The position numbers and the translations under genes were made by a program. From a virus, in the IMG/VR virus record IMGVR_UViG_3300003323_000938, positions 1-39,528 of that record: a DNA stretch of 39,528 nucleotides. One strand, given 5' to 3'. Every line of letters begins with the position of its first letter. The stretch's first letter is position 1. The notes below the pieces were generated by a model. The model worked only from the letters and a program-made list of their open reading frames with translations. It searched no databases and had not been told where the DNA came from. This document shows positions 32,313 through 39,491 of this stretch, one piece after another.

Positions 32313-33026
32313 ATGACCCAGACGACCGACACCCTGGACCGGGCCCGGATCGAGGCCCAGGCCGACGCGGTGAACTACGCGGGAGCGCGCTTCGTGCTGG
32401 AGCCGTTCGAGACGCCCGACGGCGAGAACGCCGACCCGGTCACCGGCGCGGTGCCCGTGATCACCATGTGGGGCGTGTTCGACACCGAGCGCCGCGACGA
32501 CGGGCGGGGCGGGATGGTGTGGCTGCCCAAGGCCCTGAGCACCACGCAGGCCGGTTTCCAGGCGGCGCGTGACGAGATCGCCGCGCTCGGCCTGCTGTCC
32601 GACGTGCGCTCCGAATTCGTCGCCGAAGCGATGCGCGTGTGGGACGCCGCCCACGAGCAGCCGCCCCAGCCCGTGCACACCGTGATCCGGCTGGACCAGC
32701 TCACCACCGACGCCGACCCGGCCAACCGGCCCGACCGGCTGCGCCAGCTGGCGGCGATGTACGACCAGGCCAAGCGCGCCGCCGATGAGGCCGCCGCGGC
32801 GCTCAAGGAGATCACCGACGGCATCAAGGCCGAGGTGCGCCGGCTGCACCCGGAGTCCGAGGACTTCACCATCACCTCGGGCGCGCTGGCCCACCCGCTG
32901 ACGCTCCAGCGTGTGGTCAGCCGCCGGTTCGACACCGCCGGGGCCAAGCGGGTGCTGACCGCCGAGCAGTACGACTCGCTGTGCAAGGACAGCGAGGCCT
33001 GGGTGCTCCGGGCCAAGAAAGGCTGA
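32313..33026 (+). CDS. Hypothetical protein, first gene of recombination operon
   Basis: A 237-residue protein. The middle (about residues 140-180) is a charged helix (AMYDQAKRAADEAAAALKEITDGIKAEVRRL); the end carries LTLQRVVSRRFDTAGAKRVL. This helical layout resembles accessory recombination proteins of the Gam type, but no motif proves it. ATG 32313 fits the leaderless promoter. Function unknown. Confidence 0.7.
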   Translation: MTQTTDTLDRARIEAQADAVNYAGARFVLEPFETPDGENADPVTGAVPVITMWGVFDTERRDDGRGGMVWLPKALSTTQAGFQAARDEIAALGLLSDVRSEFVAEAMRVWDAAHEQPPQPVHTVIRLDQLTTDADPANRPDRLRQLAAMYDQAKRAADEAAAALKEITDGIKAEVRRLHPESEDFTITSGALAHPLTLQRVVSRRFDTAGAKRVLTAEQYDSLCKDSEAWVLRAKKG

Positions 33027-33030
33027 CCGA

Positions 33031-33207
33031 GTGGACGCCACGACGTTGGCCGCCGAGATCGCGAACGCGCTGCACACGACATGGTGCACGCCCGAGTGCG
33101 ACTCCTGGGACGGTCGAAACTGCGAGAGTTACTACGCCGATGAGACGGTCGAGTCGGCCACCGCTGTGATGGCCGTGGTCCGGCCCTACCTGACCCTGGA
33201 GGACTGA
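33031..33207 (+). CDS. 58-residue hypothetical protein
   Basis: GTG 33031, five bases after the previous stop. WCTPECDSWDGRNC could hold a metal through three cysteines. The end couples to the next start (TGATG). Function unknown. Confidence 0.55.
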   Translation: MDATTLAAEIANALHTTWCTPECDSWDGRNCESYYADETVESATAVMAVVRPYLTLED

Positions 33208-33461
33208 TGGGAAACAAGATCAGCTACGCCAGTTCGCGCCGGGGGCACGCCGCCGCGATGAAGCATTCGGCCTGGAGCCGCAAGCCCGGCCGTGTCGACT
33301 ACTCGGGCGCGACGCGCAGCCGCGACACCCAGGTGGTGCCGCACCCGATGCGGGGGCTGGGCACCGGCTTCCGGCGCAGCAGCCGGCCGGCGGTGCGGGC
33401 GGCGGCCAAGCGGCTGTTCCCCGACGTCGTCGACGGCACGCGCCGCACCAGGGAGGGCTGA
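33207..33461 (+). CDS. Small basic protein
   Basis: An 84-residue, strongly basic protein (ISYASSRRGHAAAMKHSAWSR region; RRSSRPAVRAAAKRL near the end). It may bind nucleic acid. Start ATG 33207 overlaps the previous stop by one base. Not recognised. Confidence 0.65.
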   Translation: MGNKISYASSRRGHAAAMKHSAWSRKPGRVDYSGATRSRDTQVVPHPMRGLGTGFRRSSRPAVRAAAKRLFPDVVDGTRRTREG

Positions 33462-33464
33462 GCA

Positions 33465-34631
33465 GTGGCCTACACGATCCCGGCCGTGGACCGGTGTCCC
33501 GTCCGCAACAGCACCCGGAACCGGTGCGCGCTGGCCGCCGGCCACACCCACCACCACGTCACCCCCGGTGGCCTGCACTTCGCGGCGGCGAGCGGCGAGG
33601 TGGTCACGCCGAAGCTGCCCGAGCCCCTGCCGGCCTGGACCGGCCAGCCGTTCGACCAGTGGGCGCAGGATCAGGGCCTCGCACCCGCCACCGCGCTGAC
33701 GTCGTCACAGCGGTCCGAGATCGAGCGCACATTCAGCATCGTGCTGGCCGATCAGAACGGACTCACAGCGAAGTCGGTGTACACCGTGTCCGACCTGCTG
33801 GAGCGCAACAAGCAGCGGGCCGACGAGTTCGCGGCGTTCAAGGCCGGCGTGGAGAAGACGCTGGAGCACCTGGCCGACCAGGCGTCCCGGCACGCCAACA
33901 CCCTGGGCGCGCTCGGCCAGACTTGTGACCGGCTGGAGAACACGCTCAACCGCAGCCGCCGGGCGCACCAGAACCTCGGCGAGACCGTGGCCCGCCACGA
34001 TGAGCACAACACCGAGCTGCGCCGGGATCTCAACCGTCTGATCGGCATGTTGGGCGACGGCGAGGCCTGGAACGAGCGTAAGCAGCTGGCCACGTTGGAT
34101 GACGTGCACAGCTGGTCGAGGCGGCACGACCGGCTGACTCTGTCGTTTTCCAGGCTTGGCGAGCGGCTGCACAACGTGGAAGAGCAGGGCCGGATCAGCG
34201 CCGAGGCCATCGAGCGGCTGGAGCAGGCCCCGGGCAACCATGACGGTCGTCGGTTCGAGCGACTGATCAAGCAGGTACAGGCGTTGGCCACCGAGAACAG
34301 CCGCCTGGGCAATCGAGTGGTGGAGCTGGAGAACGCCATCCAAGGGCAGAACTCGAACACCACCATTGAGCTGACCAGGTTGCACAACCGGCTGAGCACG
34401 CTGGAACAGCGGTTCGAGGTGCCGCTGGCGTGGGGGATCAAGTCTGCTGAGCCGCCACGCCACCAGACCTATCAGGATGCCGAGGGCGACCTCTGGCAGT
34501 GCCGCGGTGATCGCTGGTACGGCGTTCGGCAGGATGGCGAATGGGGGTCTGGCGGAGATGGGGTGACCTGGCCGTTCGACAACAACAACCGCAAGTATTT
34601 CCCCTGGAAGGTGTGGAATGGCCGGGACTGA
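33465..34631 (+). CDS. Coiled-coil protein with zinc knuckle
   Basis: A 388-residue protein. N-terminal knuckle CPVRNSTRNRCALAAGHTHHH (C-x9-C-x5-H-x3-H), then long coiled-coil (about residues 85-315) with regular Leu, Arg and Glu heptads, then a Trp-rich end (WQCRGDRWYGVRQDGEW; YFPWKVWN). GTG 33465 is close to the previous stop. Coiled-coil length suggests a rod-like oligomer. Function unknown. Confidence 0.7.
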   Translation: MAYTIPAVDRCPVRNSTRNRCALAAGHTHHHVTPGGLHFAAASGEVVTPKLPEPLPAWTGQPFDQWAQDQGLAPATALTSSQRSEIERTFSIVLADQNGLTAKSVYTVSDLLERNKQRADEFAAFKAGVEKTLEHLADQASRHANTLGALGQTCDRLENTLNRSRRAHQNLGETVARHDEHNTELRRDLNRLIGMLGDGEAWNERKQLATLDDVHSWSRRHDRLTLSFSRLGERLHNVEEQGRISAEAIERLEQAPGNHDGRRFERLIKQVQALATENSRLGNRVVELENAIQGQNSNTTIELTRLHNRLSTLEQRFEVPLAWGIKSAEPPRHQTYQDAEGDLWQCRGDRWYGVRQDGEWGSGGDGVTWPFDNNNRKYFPWKVWNGRD

Positions 34632-35313
34632 TGGAGTGCTCGACAACTGGCGCGAGGCGTTGGCCGCGGTGATGGACGCCGCCGGGGCCTCCTACCGCGA
34701 TCTTCCCGAGAGGCTGGCTGCCGCCGAGGCCTACCTGCGCCGGCACATCGCCGAGCTGGAGAACGAGCAGCACGCGCCGAGCGAGGCCGAGTTGGACCGG
34801 GTGGCACGCTACGTGGAGCGTGTCCAGTCAGCAGGCGGGTACCGGTCCTGCTCGGTGCGGATGCCGAAGTCCTGCGTTCGGCCGCACGGACACAGTGGCT
34901 GGCACATCAGCAACTCGGGCACCACCTGGCCAAGGATGCAGACGCCGGAACAGGCGTATGTACAGAATCCGCTGTGCTGCGACCGGTTCGAGGCGTTGGA
35001 CGGCGTGCTCTACTGCGGCAAGCCCTCCGGCCACGACGACAACCACGCCGCGCTCAACCCCCACCACAGCGTCACGGTGTGGGGGCGACCCGAGCAGTAC
35101 GAAGCGCTGCCGCCGGCCAGGACAGCGCCGACGCACCTGTCCGAGGGCCGGTTGGCGCAGGATGGCGAGGCGGTGTGCGCTCGCCCGAAGTACGGCGCGG
35201 ACCCGACCGCGGGCCCGGTCACCGACTGCGCTCGGGAGAAGTGGCACAACGGCCCGCACATGGACGCCACGGCCATCGCGCACGCCGGCAAGGCGGGGGA
35301 GGTGTGGGAGTGA
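34618..35313 (+). CDS. Triple zinc-knuckle protein
   Basis: A 231-residue protein with an N-terminal helical part and three C-x(n)-C-x5-H-x3-H knuckles: CSVRMPKSCVRPHGHSGWH, CDRFEALDGVLYCGKPSGH, and CARPKYGADPTAGPVTDC followed by AREKWHNGPH. Copy 7 of the 27-bp repeat lies between the first two (34941-34967). It overlaps the previous gene by 14 bases. The knuckles suggest protein or nucleic acid contacts; function unknown. Confidence 0.7.
   Translation: MAGTDGVLDNWREALAAVMDAAGASYRDLPERLAAAEAYLRRHIAELENEQHAPSEAELDRVARYVERVQSAGGYRSCSVRMPKSCVRPHGHSGWHISNSGTTWPRMQTPEQAYVQNPLCCDRFEALDGVLYCGKPSGHDDNHAALNPHHSVTVWGRPEQYEALPPARTAPTHLSEGRLAQDGEAVCARPKYGADPTAGPVTDCAREKWHNGPHMDATAIAHAGKAGEVWE
34941..34967 (+). 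repeat. 27-bp dispersed repeat, copy 7
   Basis: GACGCC-G-GAACA, then G and GCGTATGTACAG, plus orientation, within the triple-knuckle gene. The least conserved copy. Confidence 0.8.
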
Positions 35314-35726
35314 GCGAGTTCGAGGCCCGGCTGAACCAGCTGCGCACGTTCAGCGGCGATGACTACGTGCTGGGTCTCCAGACGGTGGCCGAGGGGCTGG
35401 CCGAGGTGGTGGAGCTGCTCAAGCCGTTGGTGGAGACCATCACGGCCAAGCCCGAGCCGCTGGAGCTGCGCTCGGTCGGCCCCGCGGTGTCGTGGTGCCT
35501 GGCGGGCGACCCGGGCAGCAACGGCTTCCGTCGGTGCACGGAGCCGTACGGCCACGCCGGCGACCACGTGCACACCGACCGGATGACCAACACGAAGGTG
35601 CGGTGGTCGCAGCGCGAGGCCGTGCAGTGCGCCGACTACAACCACGACAACGGTGACCGCTGGTGCGTGCTGTCCCTGGACCACGCCGGCGTGCACACCG
35701 ACGGCACCGAGGGGGTGACGTGGTGA
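35310..35726 (+). CDS. Double zinc-knuckle protein
   Basis: A 138-residue protein from GTG 35310 (overlaps previous stop). Two knuckles: CLAGDPGSNGFRRCTEPYGH then GDH, and CADYNHDNGDRWCVLSLDH then GVH. The N-terminal 50 residues are helical. Same knuckle type as its neighbours; function unknown. Confidence 0.7.
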   Translation: MSEFEARLNQLRTFSGDDYVLGLQTVAEGLAEVVELLKPLVETITAKPEPLELRSVGPAVSWCLAGDPGSNGFRRCTEPYGHAGDHVHTDRMTNTKVRWSQREAVQCADYNHDNGDRWCVLSLDHAGVHTDGTEGVTW

Positions 35727-35920
35727 TCGGCGAGGTGCTGCTGGAGCTGCTGGACATCCTGATGGAGCGCCGCCTTGCCCGCCGTCGACGCGTTCCCGTG
35801 CAATCCCCGGCGCTGTTCGTGCGCTGCGCCGCCCGGGATCCGCGCAACCGGCGGTGCGTGCTGGCCGCCGGCCACGCCGAGCAGCACCAGCCGATGAGGT
35901 CGGACAGGTGGTGGCGGTGA
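35723..35920 (+). CDS. Single zinc-knuckle protein
   Basis: A 65-residue protein: an amphipathic start (GEVLLELLDILMERRLARRRR) then CAARDPRNRRCVLAAGHAEQH. GTG overlaps the previous stop. Function unknown. Confidence 0.65.
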   Translation: MIGEVLLELLDILMERRLARRRRVPVQSPALFVRCAARDPRNRRCVLAAGHAEQHQPMRSDRWWR

Positions 35921-36105
35921 TCAAGGTGTGGTGGCTCGTGCCGTGGCGCTGCCACCTGTTCCGGCTGTCCTGGGGGCGCAACTTGCGTTCGGTGCAGGTG
36001 CCGGGCGTCCAGGTGGAGTGGCTGCGTCCGAAGTCGCCGGCGACTCAGCGCTGCACAGTGCACTGTCGTCCGAGCTGCTCCTACCCGAAGTGCGAGGAAT
36101 CGTGA
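35917..36105 (+). CDS. 62-residue Cys-rich basic protein
   Basis: GTG 35917 overlaps the previous stop. Trp-rich start, then CTVHCRPSCSYPKC near the end, enough for one zinc site of a different type. Its last codons overlap the nuclease start. Function unknown. Confidence 0.6.
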   Translation: MIKVWWLVPWRCHLFRLSWGRNLRSVQVPGVQVEWLRPKSPATQRCTVHCRPSCSYPKCEES

Positions 36106-36941
36106 CTCAGCCCAGCCTGGCCGCGTTCTTCTCGGCCCCGCCCCGCCATTCCGTGCCGCTCCAGTCGGGCAACACCGAGTGGGCGGCGCGGATGGCCGCC
36201 GAGATCAAGGCGGTGATCCGGCACACCACCGAGTACTCCCCGCGCTCGCTCCAGGCCCACCTCGGCCCGTCCGAGCTCGGCGTGGAGTGCGACCGGCAGG
36301 TGGTGGGCAAGCTGGTGGGGGAGACGCCCACCAACCACGTGTTCGACCCGTGGCCATCGTTCATGGGCACCGCCGGCCACTCGGCGATGGAGAAGGCGCT
36401 GCTGACCGACAACGCCCGTGTCGCGCCGCTGCCCGGCGAGCCGCCGAACTTCGTCCGGTGGCTGGTGGAGACCCGGGTGCAGCCCTGGCCCGGGGCCGAG
36501 GGCACCGCGGACGTCTACGATGCCCGGGAACAGGCGGTGCTCGACCACAAATTCCTCGGCGAGTCGAGCCTGGCCAAGGTGGTCGACGGCCGGATCCCGC
36601 GCAAGTACCGGCGGCAGCTGCTGCTCTACGGCCTGGGCAACATCCGCGCCGGCCGTCCGGTGACCCGGGTGGCGCTGATCGCCTACCCGCGCACCCGCTC
36701 CAGCCTGGACGGCCTGTACGTCTGGGAGACCCCGTTCGACGCCGAGGCGGTGGCCGAGATCGCCGACACCTTCGCCGAGACCTCGCGCCGGCACCAGCTG
36801 GCCGCCGAGGTGGCCGCCGGCCGCATGACCCTGGAGCAGGTCAGCCGCACGCCGGTGCGCGACGAGTGCTACTTCTGCCCCTTCTACCGCCCTGAGGGCG
36901 GGCACGGGCCGGCCGTCGGCTGCCCGGGGACGGTGGGCTGA
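36102..36941 (+). CDS. Cas4/RecB-like Fe-S exonuclease
   Basis: A 279-residue PD-(D/E)XK nuclease. Cys63 (VECDRQ) with Cys256, Cys259 and Cys274 (CYFC, GCPG) form the Fe-S site; His93, Asp137 region (GTADVYD) and LDHKF (Asp148, Lys150) with Gln172 are the nuclease centre. It could process DNA ends for recombination with the SSB. GTG 36102 overlaps the previous stop. No Cas1 or CRISPR array is nearby, so this is a phage recombination enzyme and not an adaptation protein. Confidence 0.9.
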   Translation: MTQPSLAAFFSAPPRHSVPLQSGNTEWAARMAAEIKAVIRHTTEYSPRSLQAHLGPSELGVECDRQVVGKLVGETPTNHVFDPWPSFMGTAGHSAMEKALLTDNARVAPLPGEPPNFVRWLVETRVQPWPGAEGTADVYDAREQAVLDHKFLGESSLAKVVDGRIPRKYRRQLLLYGLGNIRAGRPVTRVALIAYPRTRSSLDGLYVWETPFDAEAVAEIADTFAETSRRHQLAAEVAAGRMTLEQVSRTPVRDECYFCPFYRPEGGHGPAVGCPGTVG

Positions 36942-37396
36942 TGGCCCGAGCGAAGCCGGACGGTTCCGGCTGGGAACTGACCGATGACGACGTGGCCGAG
37001 ATCACGGGAAACCTGGAGAGTGATATTCCGATGGCGAAGTTGTTCGGGCCGGCCCCTCAGCCGACGCCGCCCAAGGTGGAGATTGAGCTGACCGAGGGCG
37101 GGTTCGGGACGCTGCTGGTCGACGGCAAGGACCTGGGTTCGATGGTGACCGACATGGCGCTGTTCGCCCGGCCCGGTCAGCGCACCAAGGTGATCGTGGA
37201 GTTGTCGGCCGCCGCGGCGCTCAAGGCCGGCACGGGCCAGGTGCTCATCGGCGACGAGACCGCGGCGCTGCTGGTCGGCCTCGGCTGGACGCCGCCGGCC
37301 GTGAAAGACGGTGTTGCACAGGAGCGCAACGACGTGCAAGAATCGAGCCACGGCGGGACGCCGACGGAACCGGGTGCACCCGAGTCCGCCGGCTGA
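36941..37396 (+). CDS. Hypothetical acidic protein after nuclease
   Basis: A 151-residue protein coupled to the nuclease by TGATG. Helical start (ELTDDDVAEITGNL), then a beta-rich middle and a polar tail. A promoter with the shared operator lies inside its last codons (37314-37343). Function unknown. Confidence 0.7.
   Translation: MARAKPDGSGWELTDDDVAEITGNLESDIPMAKLFGPAPQPTPPKVEIELTEGGFGTLLVDGKDLGSMVTDMALFARPGQRTKVIVELSAAAALKAGTGQVLIGDETAALLVGLGWTPPAVKDGVAQERNDVQESSHGGTPTEPGAPESAG
37314..37343 (+). promoter_or_regulatory. Promoter P4 with operator variant
   Basis: -35 TTGCAC (37314-37319), 18-base spacer, -10 AAGAAT (37338-37343). TTGCA-N6-CGCAA (37314-37329) matches nine of ten bases of the P1/P2 operator. 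It would transcribe the tRNA-like and structured segment and the SSB gene. Confidence 0.5.
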
Positions 37397-37755
37397 ACGC
37401 CCAGGGTCATGGACGTAGTGGCAGCGTCGCCCCCGTGAGAGGGGGAGGGGTGGGTTCGAGTCCCACTGATCCGCGACAGCCCGCCACGCTCGCTCCGCTC
37501 CAGAACCGTCTGGGATGGGAGCCATAGCAACGGTCGGCAGTCAAGGGAAAGGGCACAGCGGGAGTACGGCGGGCGTCCGGATTCGAGTCGCCGACGGCAC
37601 GACAACCGCTGTGCCACCAGGCAGGGCGGCTGACCTATCGGGGCTCCGGAGCATGTCCGACGTGAGAGCGGATCCGGCGTCAATCGTCTCTCCGGTCCGG
37701 CCGCCCTGCCCAATCACCAGGCACAAGCGCAGTCACCAGCAGAGATGAGAGCACC
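37397..37755 (+). ncRNA. Structured non-coding segment before SSB
   Basis: Besides the tRNA-like part it holds two long perfect stems: 37552-37561 with 37606-37615 (10 bp, inner stem 37567-37571 with 37589-37593) and 37620-37630 with 37700-37710 (11 bp, with inner stems). No ORF with a ribosome site was seen. It follows P4 and precedes the SSB-like gene. A structured RNA or regulatory leader is likely. Confidence 0.5.
37403..37474 (+). tRNA. tRNA-like cloverleaf, possible Leu (GAG)
   Basis: A 72-base fold: acceptor 37403-37409 with 37467-37473 (one mismatch at the end, one G-U), T8 and G9, D arm GACG/CGTC, anticodon arm with loop GTGAGAG (T33, anticodon GAG, A37) and one mismatch at its base, and a perfect T arm GTGGG-TTCGAGT-CCCAC. 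The variable loop is only three bases, unlike normal leucine tRNAs, and CCA is not coded. It may be a tRNA, a decayed tRNA, or an att site that copies a tRNA 3' half. Confidence 0.35.
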
Positions 37756-38715
37756 GTGACCTATCCCCAGCAGCAGTTCCCGGGGTACCCCCAGCAGCCG
37801 GCTGCCGTGTCGCCGTCGCAGCCCATGGGCGGTTTCGTCCAGCAGCCGACGCCGGGGTACGGCCAGCCGGCCCCTCAGGGCTACCCCCAGCAGCAGGGCT
37901 TCTACCCGCCCCAGCCGCAGTACGCCCCTCCCGCGCCGCCGGCCCCTCCGCTGGCCCAGGGTTCTCTGGACAGCTTCTACAACCAGCCCGCGGTGGGCGG
38001 CGGCAAGTCGCTGAAGTTCACCCAGATCGGCGAGACCGTGCAGGCCATGGTGGCCCGCGACGTCACCAACGGCGACGTGCAGCAGGAGACCACGTTCGCC
38101 ACGCCGGGCCAGCCCAGCCAGCCGAAGTTCTTCCGGGACGGCTCGCCGCGCTACCAGCTGATCCTGCCCCTGCTGCTTCCCAACGGCGAGCAGTCGACGT
38201 TCTACGTCAAGGGCGCGACCCGCGAGGTGCTCATCGACGCGATGAACAAGGCCGGCTGCCCGGCCAACTCGTTCCCGGCCAAGGGCGACGTGCTGACGAT
38301 CACGCTGTCCGGCCTCACCCCGACCGGGTTCGGCCAGCCCCGCAAGGACTACTCGATCAGCTACGTGCGGGCCAACCAGGCCGGCGGCGGCCCGAACACC
38401 GCCCAGCAGCTCGCCCAGGCTCCCCAGCACCCGGCGGGCGGGCCGTCCGGCACGACGCTGGCCCAGCCGCCGCAGACGGTGCAGCAGTTCGTCCAGCAGC
38501 CCCAGCAGTTCACGCCGGCGCAGGCGGCGGCTGGGCAGCTTCCGGTCAACCAGGGCGCGTACCAGCCGCCGACCGAGCAGCCACAGGCCACTCCGGGCGC
38601 GGCGGCTCCCCAGGCCCCGGCCGCGGGCTGGTTGCCGCCGGGCATGGTTGCGGGCTCCCCGGAGCACCAGGCGTTCCAGGCCCTGCTCGGCCAGGCTGCC
38701 CAGCCGGGCGCCTGA
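37756..38715 (+). CDS. Single-stranded DNA-binding protein-like
   Basis: A 319-residue protein. Residues 1-68 and 210-310 are rich in Pro, Gln, Gly and Tyr and should be disordered. The core (about 70-205: SLKFTQIGETVQAMVARDV; YQLILPLLLPNG; KGDVLTITLSGL) has the OB-fold pattern of actinophage SSB-like proteins, which keep single strands open at the replication fork. GTG 37756 has a weak ribosome site. Its stop lies in copy 8 of the 27-bp repeat. The disordered tails on both sides are longer than usual. Confidence 0.75.
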   Translation: MTYPQQQFPGYPQQPAAVSPSQPMGGFVQQPTPGYGQPAPQGYPQQQGFYPPQPQYAPPAPPAPPLAQGSLDSFYNQPAVGGGKSLKFTQIGETVQAMVARDVTNGDVQQETTFATPGQPSQPKFFRDGSPRYQLILPLLLPNGEQSTFYVKGATREVLIDAMNKAGCPANSFPAKGDVLTITLSGLTPTGFGQPRKDYSISYVRANQAGGGPNTAQQLAQAPQHPAGGPSGTTLAQPPQTVQQFVQQPQQFTPAQAAAGQLPVNQGAYQPPTEQPQATPGAAAPQAPAAGWLPPGMVAGSPEHQAFQALLGQAAQPGA

Positions 38716-38733
38716 TCGGACGTGTGTATAGAT
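38707..38733 (+). repeat. 27-bp dispersed repeat, copy 8
   Basis: GGCGCC-T-GATCG, then G and ACGTGTGTATAG, plus orientation. It contains the stop of the SSB-like gene, as copy 1 contains the stop of its plus operon. Confidence 0.85.
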
Positions 38734-39032
38734 TTCCGGCCCTGACTGCCCCGCGGTGTGGCCAGGTACGGAAGCGCCGGTCCCCGCCTTTTCGGACCCC
38801 CCGGGCGGGGACCGGTCCCCCAGACGTGCCGAGCCATGACGGCACGTGTCGGAAGTCGTGGGGGCTTCCGGCAGCCGGGCCCGCTATCTGGCGGTGCGGG
38901 TCCGGCACTCATACTTCGCCGAGCGAGCAGCCGGGCCGCCTGACTAGCGGCGCTCACCCCAGCTCGGCACCATGCGGCCGACCTGCGCCCCTCTCGACCC
39001 GTGGGCCGGCCGCCCTTTCTCCTGGAGGAGAC
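38716..39032 (+). other. Non-coding segment with an array of hairpins
   Basis: Stems: 38777-38788/38804-38815 (12 bp), 38824-38831/38840-38847 (8 bp), 38850-38855/38865-38870 (6 bp), 38874-38884/38896-38906 (11 bp, one G-U) and 38918-38924/38962-38968 (7 bp). No gene of its own was found; upstream extensions of the next ORF have no ribosome site. It may be a leader RNA, an origin element or a packaging site. Confidence 0.5.
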
Positions 39033-39119
39033 ATGATCCAGCTGCTGGTGTTCGGCATCGGCTGCCTGTCGGCCATGACCGTGATGCTCTGGCACGACAC
39101 GAACGGTGGTCTGCGGTGA
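39033..39119 (+). CDS. 28-residue membrane peptide
   Basis: ATG 39033 follows GGAGGAG. One hydrophobic helix then HDTNGGLR. The ribosome site lies in a small palindrome, CTCCTGGAGGAG, which could hide it. Function unknown. Confidence 0.55.
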   Translation: MIQLLVFGIGCLSAMTVMLWHDTNGGLR

Positions 39120-39253
39120 ACGTCAACCAGACCGGCGACACCGCCACCCAGATCTGGCTGTCGCTCGGCCAGCTGTTCTCCGGGGCCACCGGCGGCACCG
39201 TGCTGGCGCTGGTGATCGTGGCGTTCATCATCGGACGGAAGTCCAAGCGGTGA
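39116..39253 (+). CDS. 45-residue membrane peptide
   Basis: GTG overlaps the previous stop. One helix (about residues 22-39) and a basic end GRKSKR. Function unknown. Confidence 0.55.
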   Translation: MNVNQTGDTATQIWLSLGQLFSGATGGTVLALVIVAFIIGRKSKR

Positions 39254-39360
39254 ACGCGCGGTTGGCGATCGGCTGCGTGTTCAGCGTGATCATGGTCGTG
39301 CTGGCCGCCATCGGCTTCGTGCACCTGGTGCTGGACTACTTCGGGTGGGTGACCGGATGA
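39250..39360 (+). CDS. 36-residue membrane peptide
   Basis: GTG overlaps the previous stop. Almost entirely one hydrophobic helix. Function unknown. Confidence 0.5.
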   Translation: MNARLAIGCVFSVIMVVLAAIGFVHLVLDYFGWVTG

Positions 39361-39491
39361 CCACCGCTGACTGGCTTGACCTGTTCGCCGGGATCGGCGT
39401 CGGCCTGGTTTGCCTGGTCGCGCCGCTACTCGGCTACCTGCTGGTGACGCTGTTCCTGAAGTTCCTCGACTGGCTGGACGACGACCGATGA
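39357..39491 (+). CDS. 44-residue membrane peptide
   Basis: ATG overlaps the previous stop. One long hydrophobic helix, then DWLDDDR. Function unknown. Confidence 0.5.
   Translation: MTTADWLDLFAGIGVGLVCLVAPLLGYLLVTLFLKFLDWLDDDR

Noticed and set aside
36102-36941. Cas4-like gene as part of a CRISPR system
   Set aside because: No Cas1, Cas2 or repeat-spacer array in the window; phage Cas4-like nucleases are common in recombination operons.
37552-37619. A second tRNA with acceptor GGCACAG and 3' ACCA
   Set aside because: The stem and ACCA fit, but no T arm lies before the 3' stem and the D and anticodon arms do not form. Kept only as a structured RNA stem.
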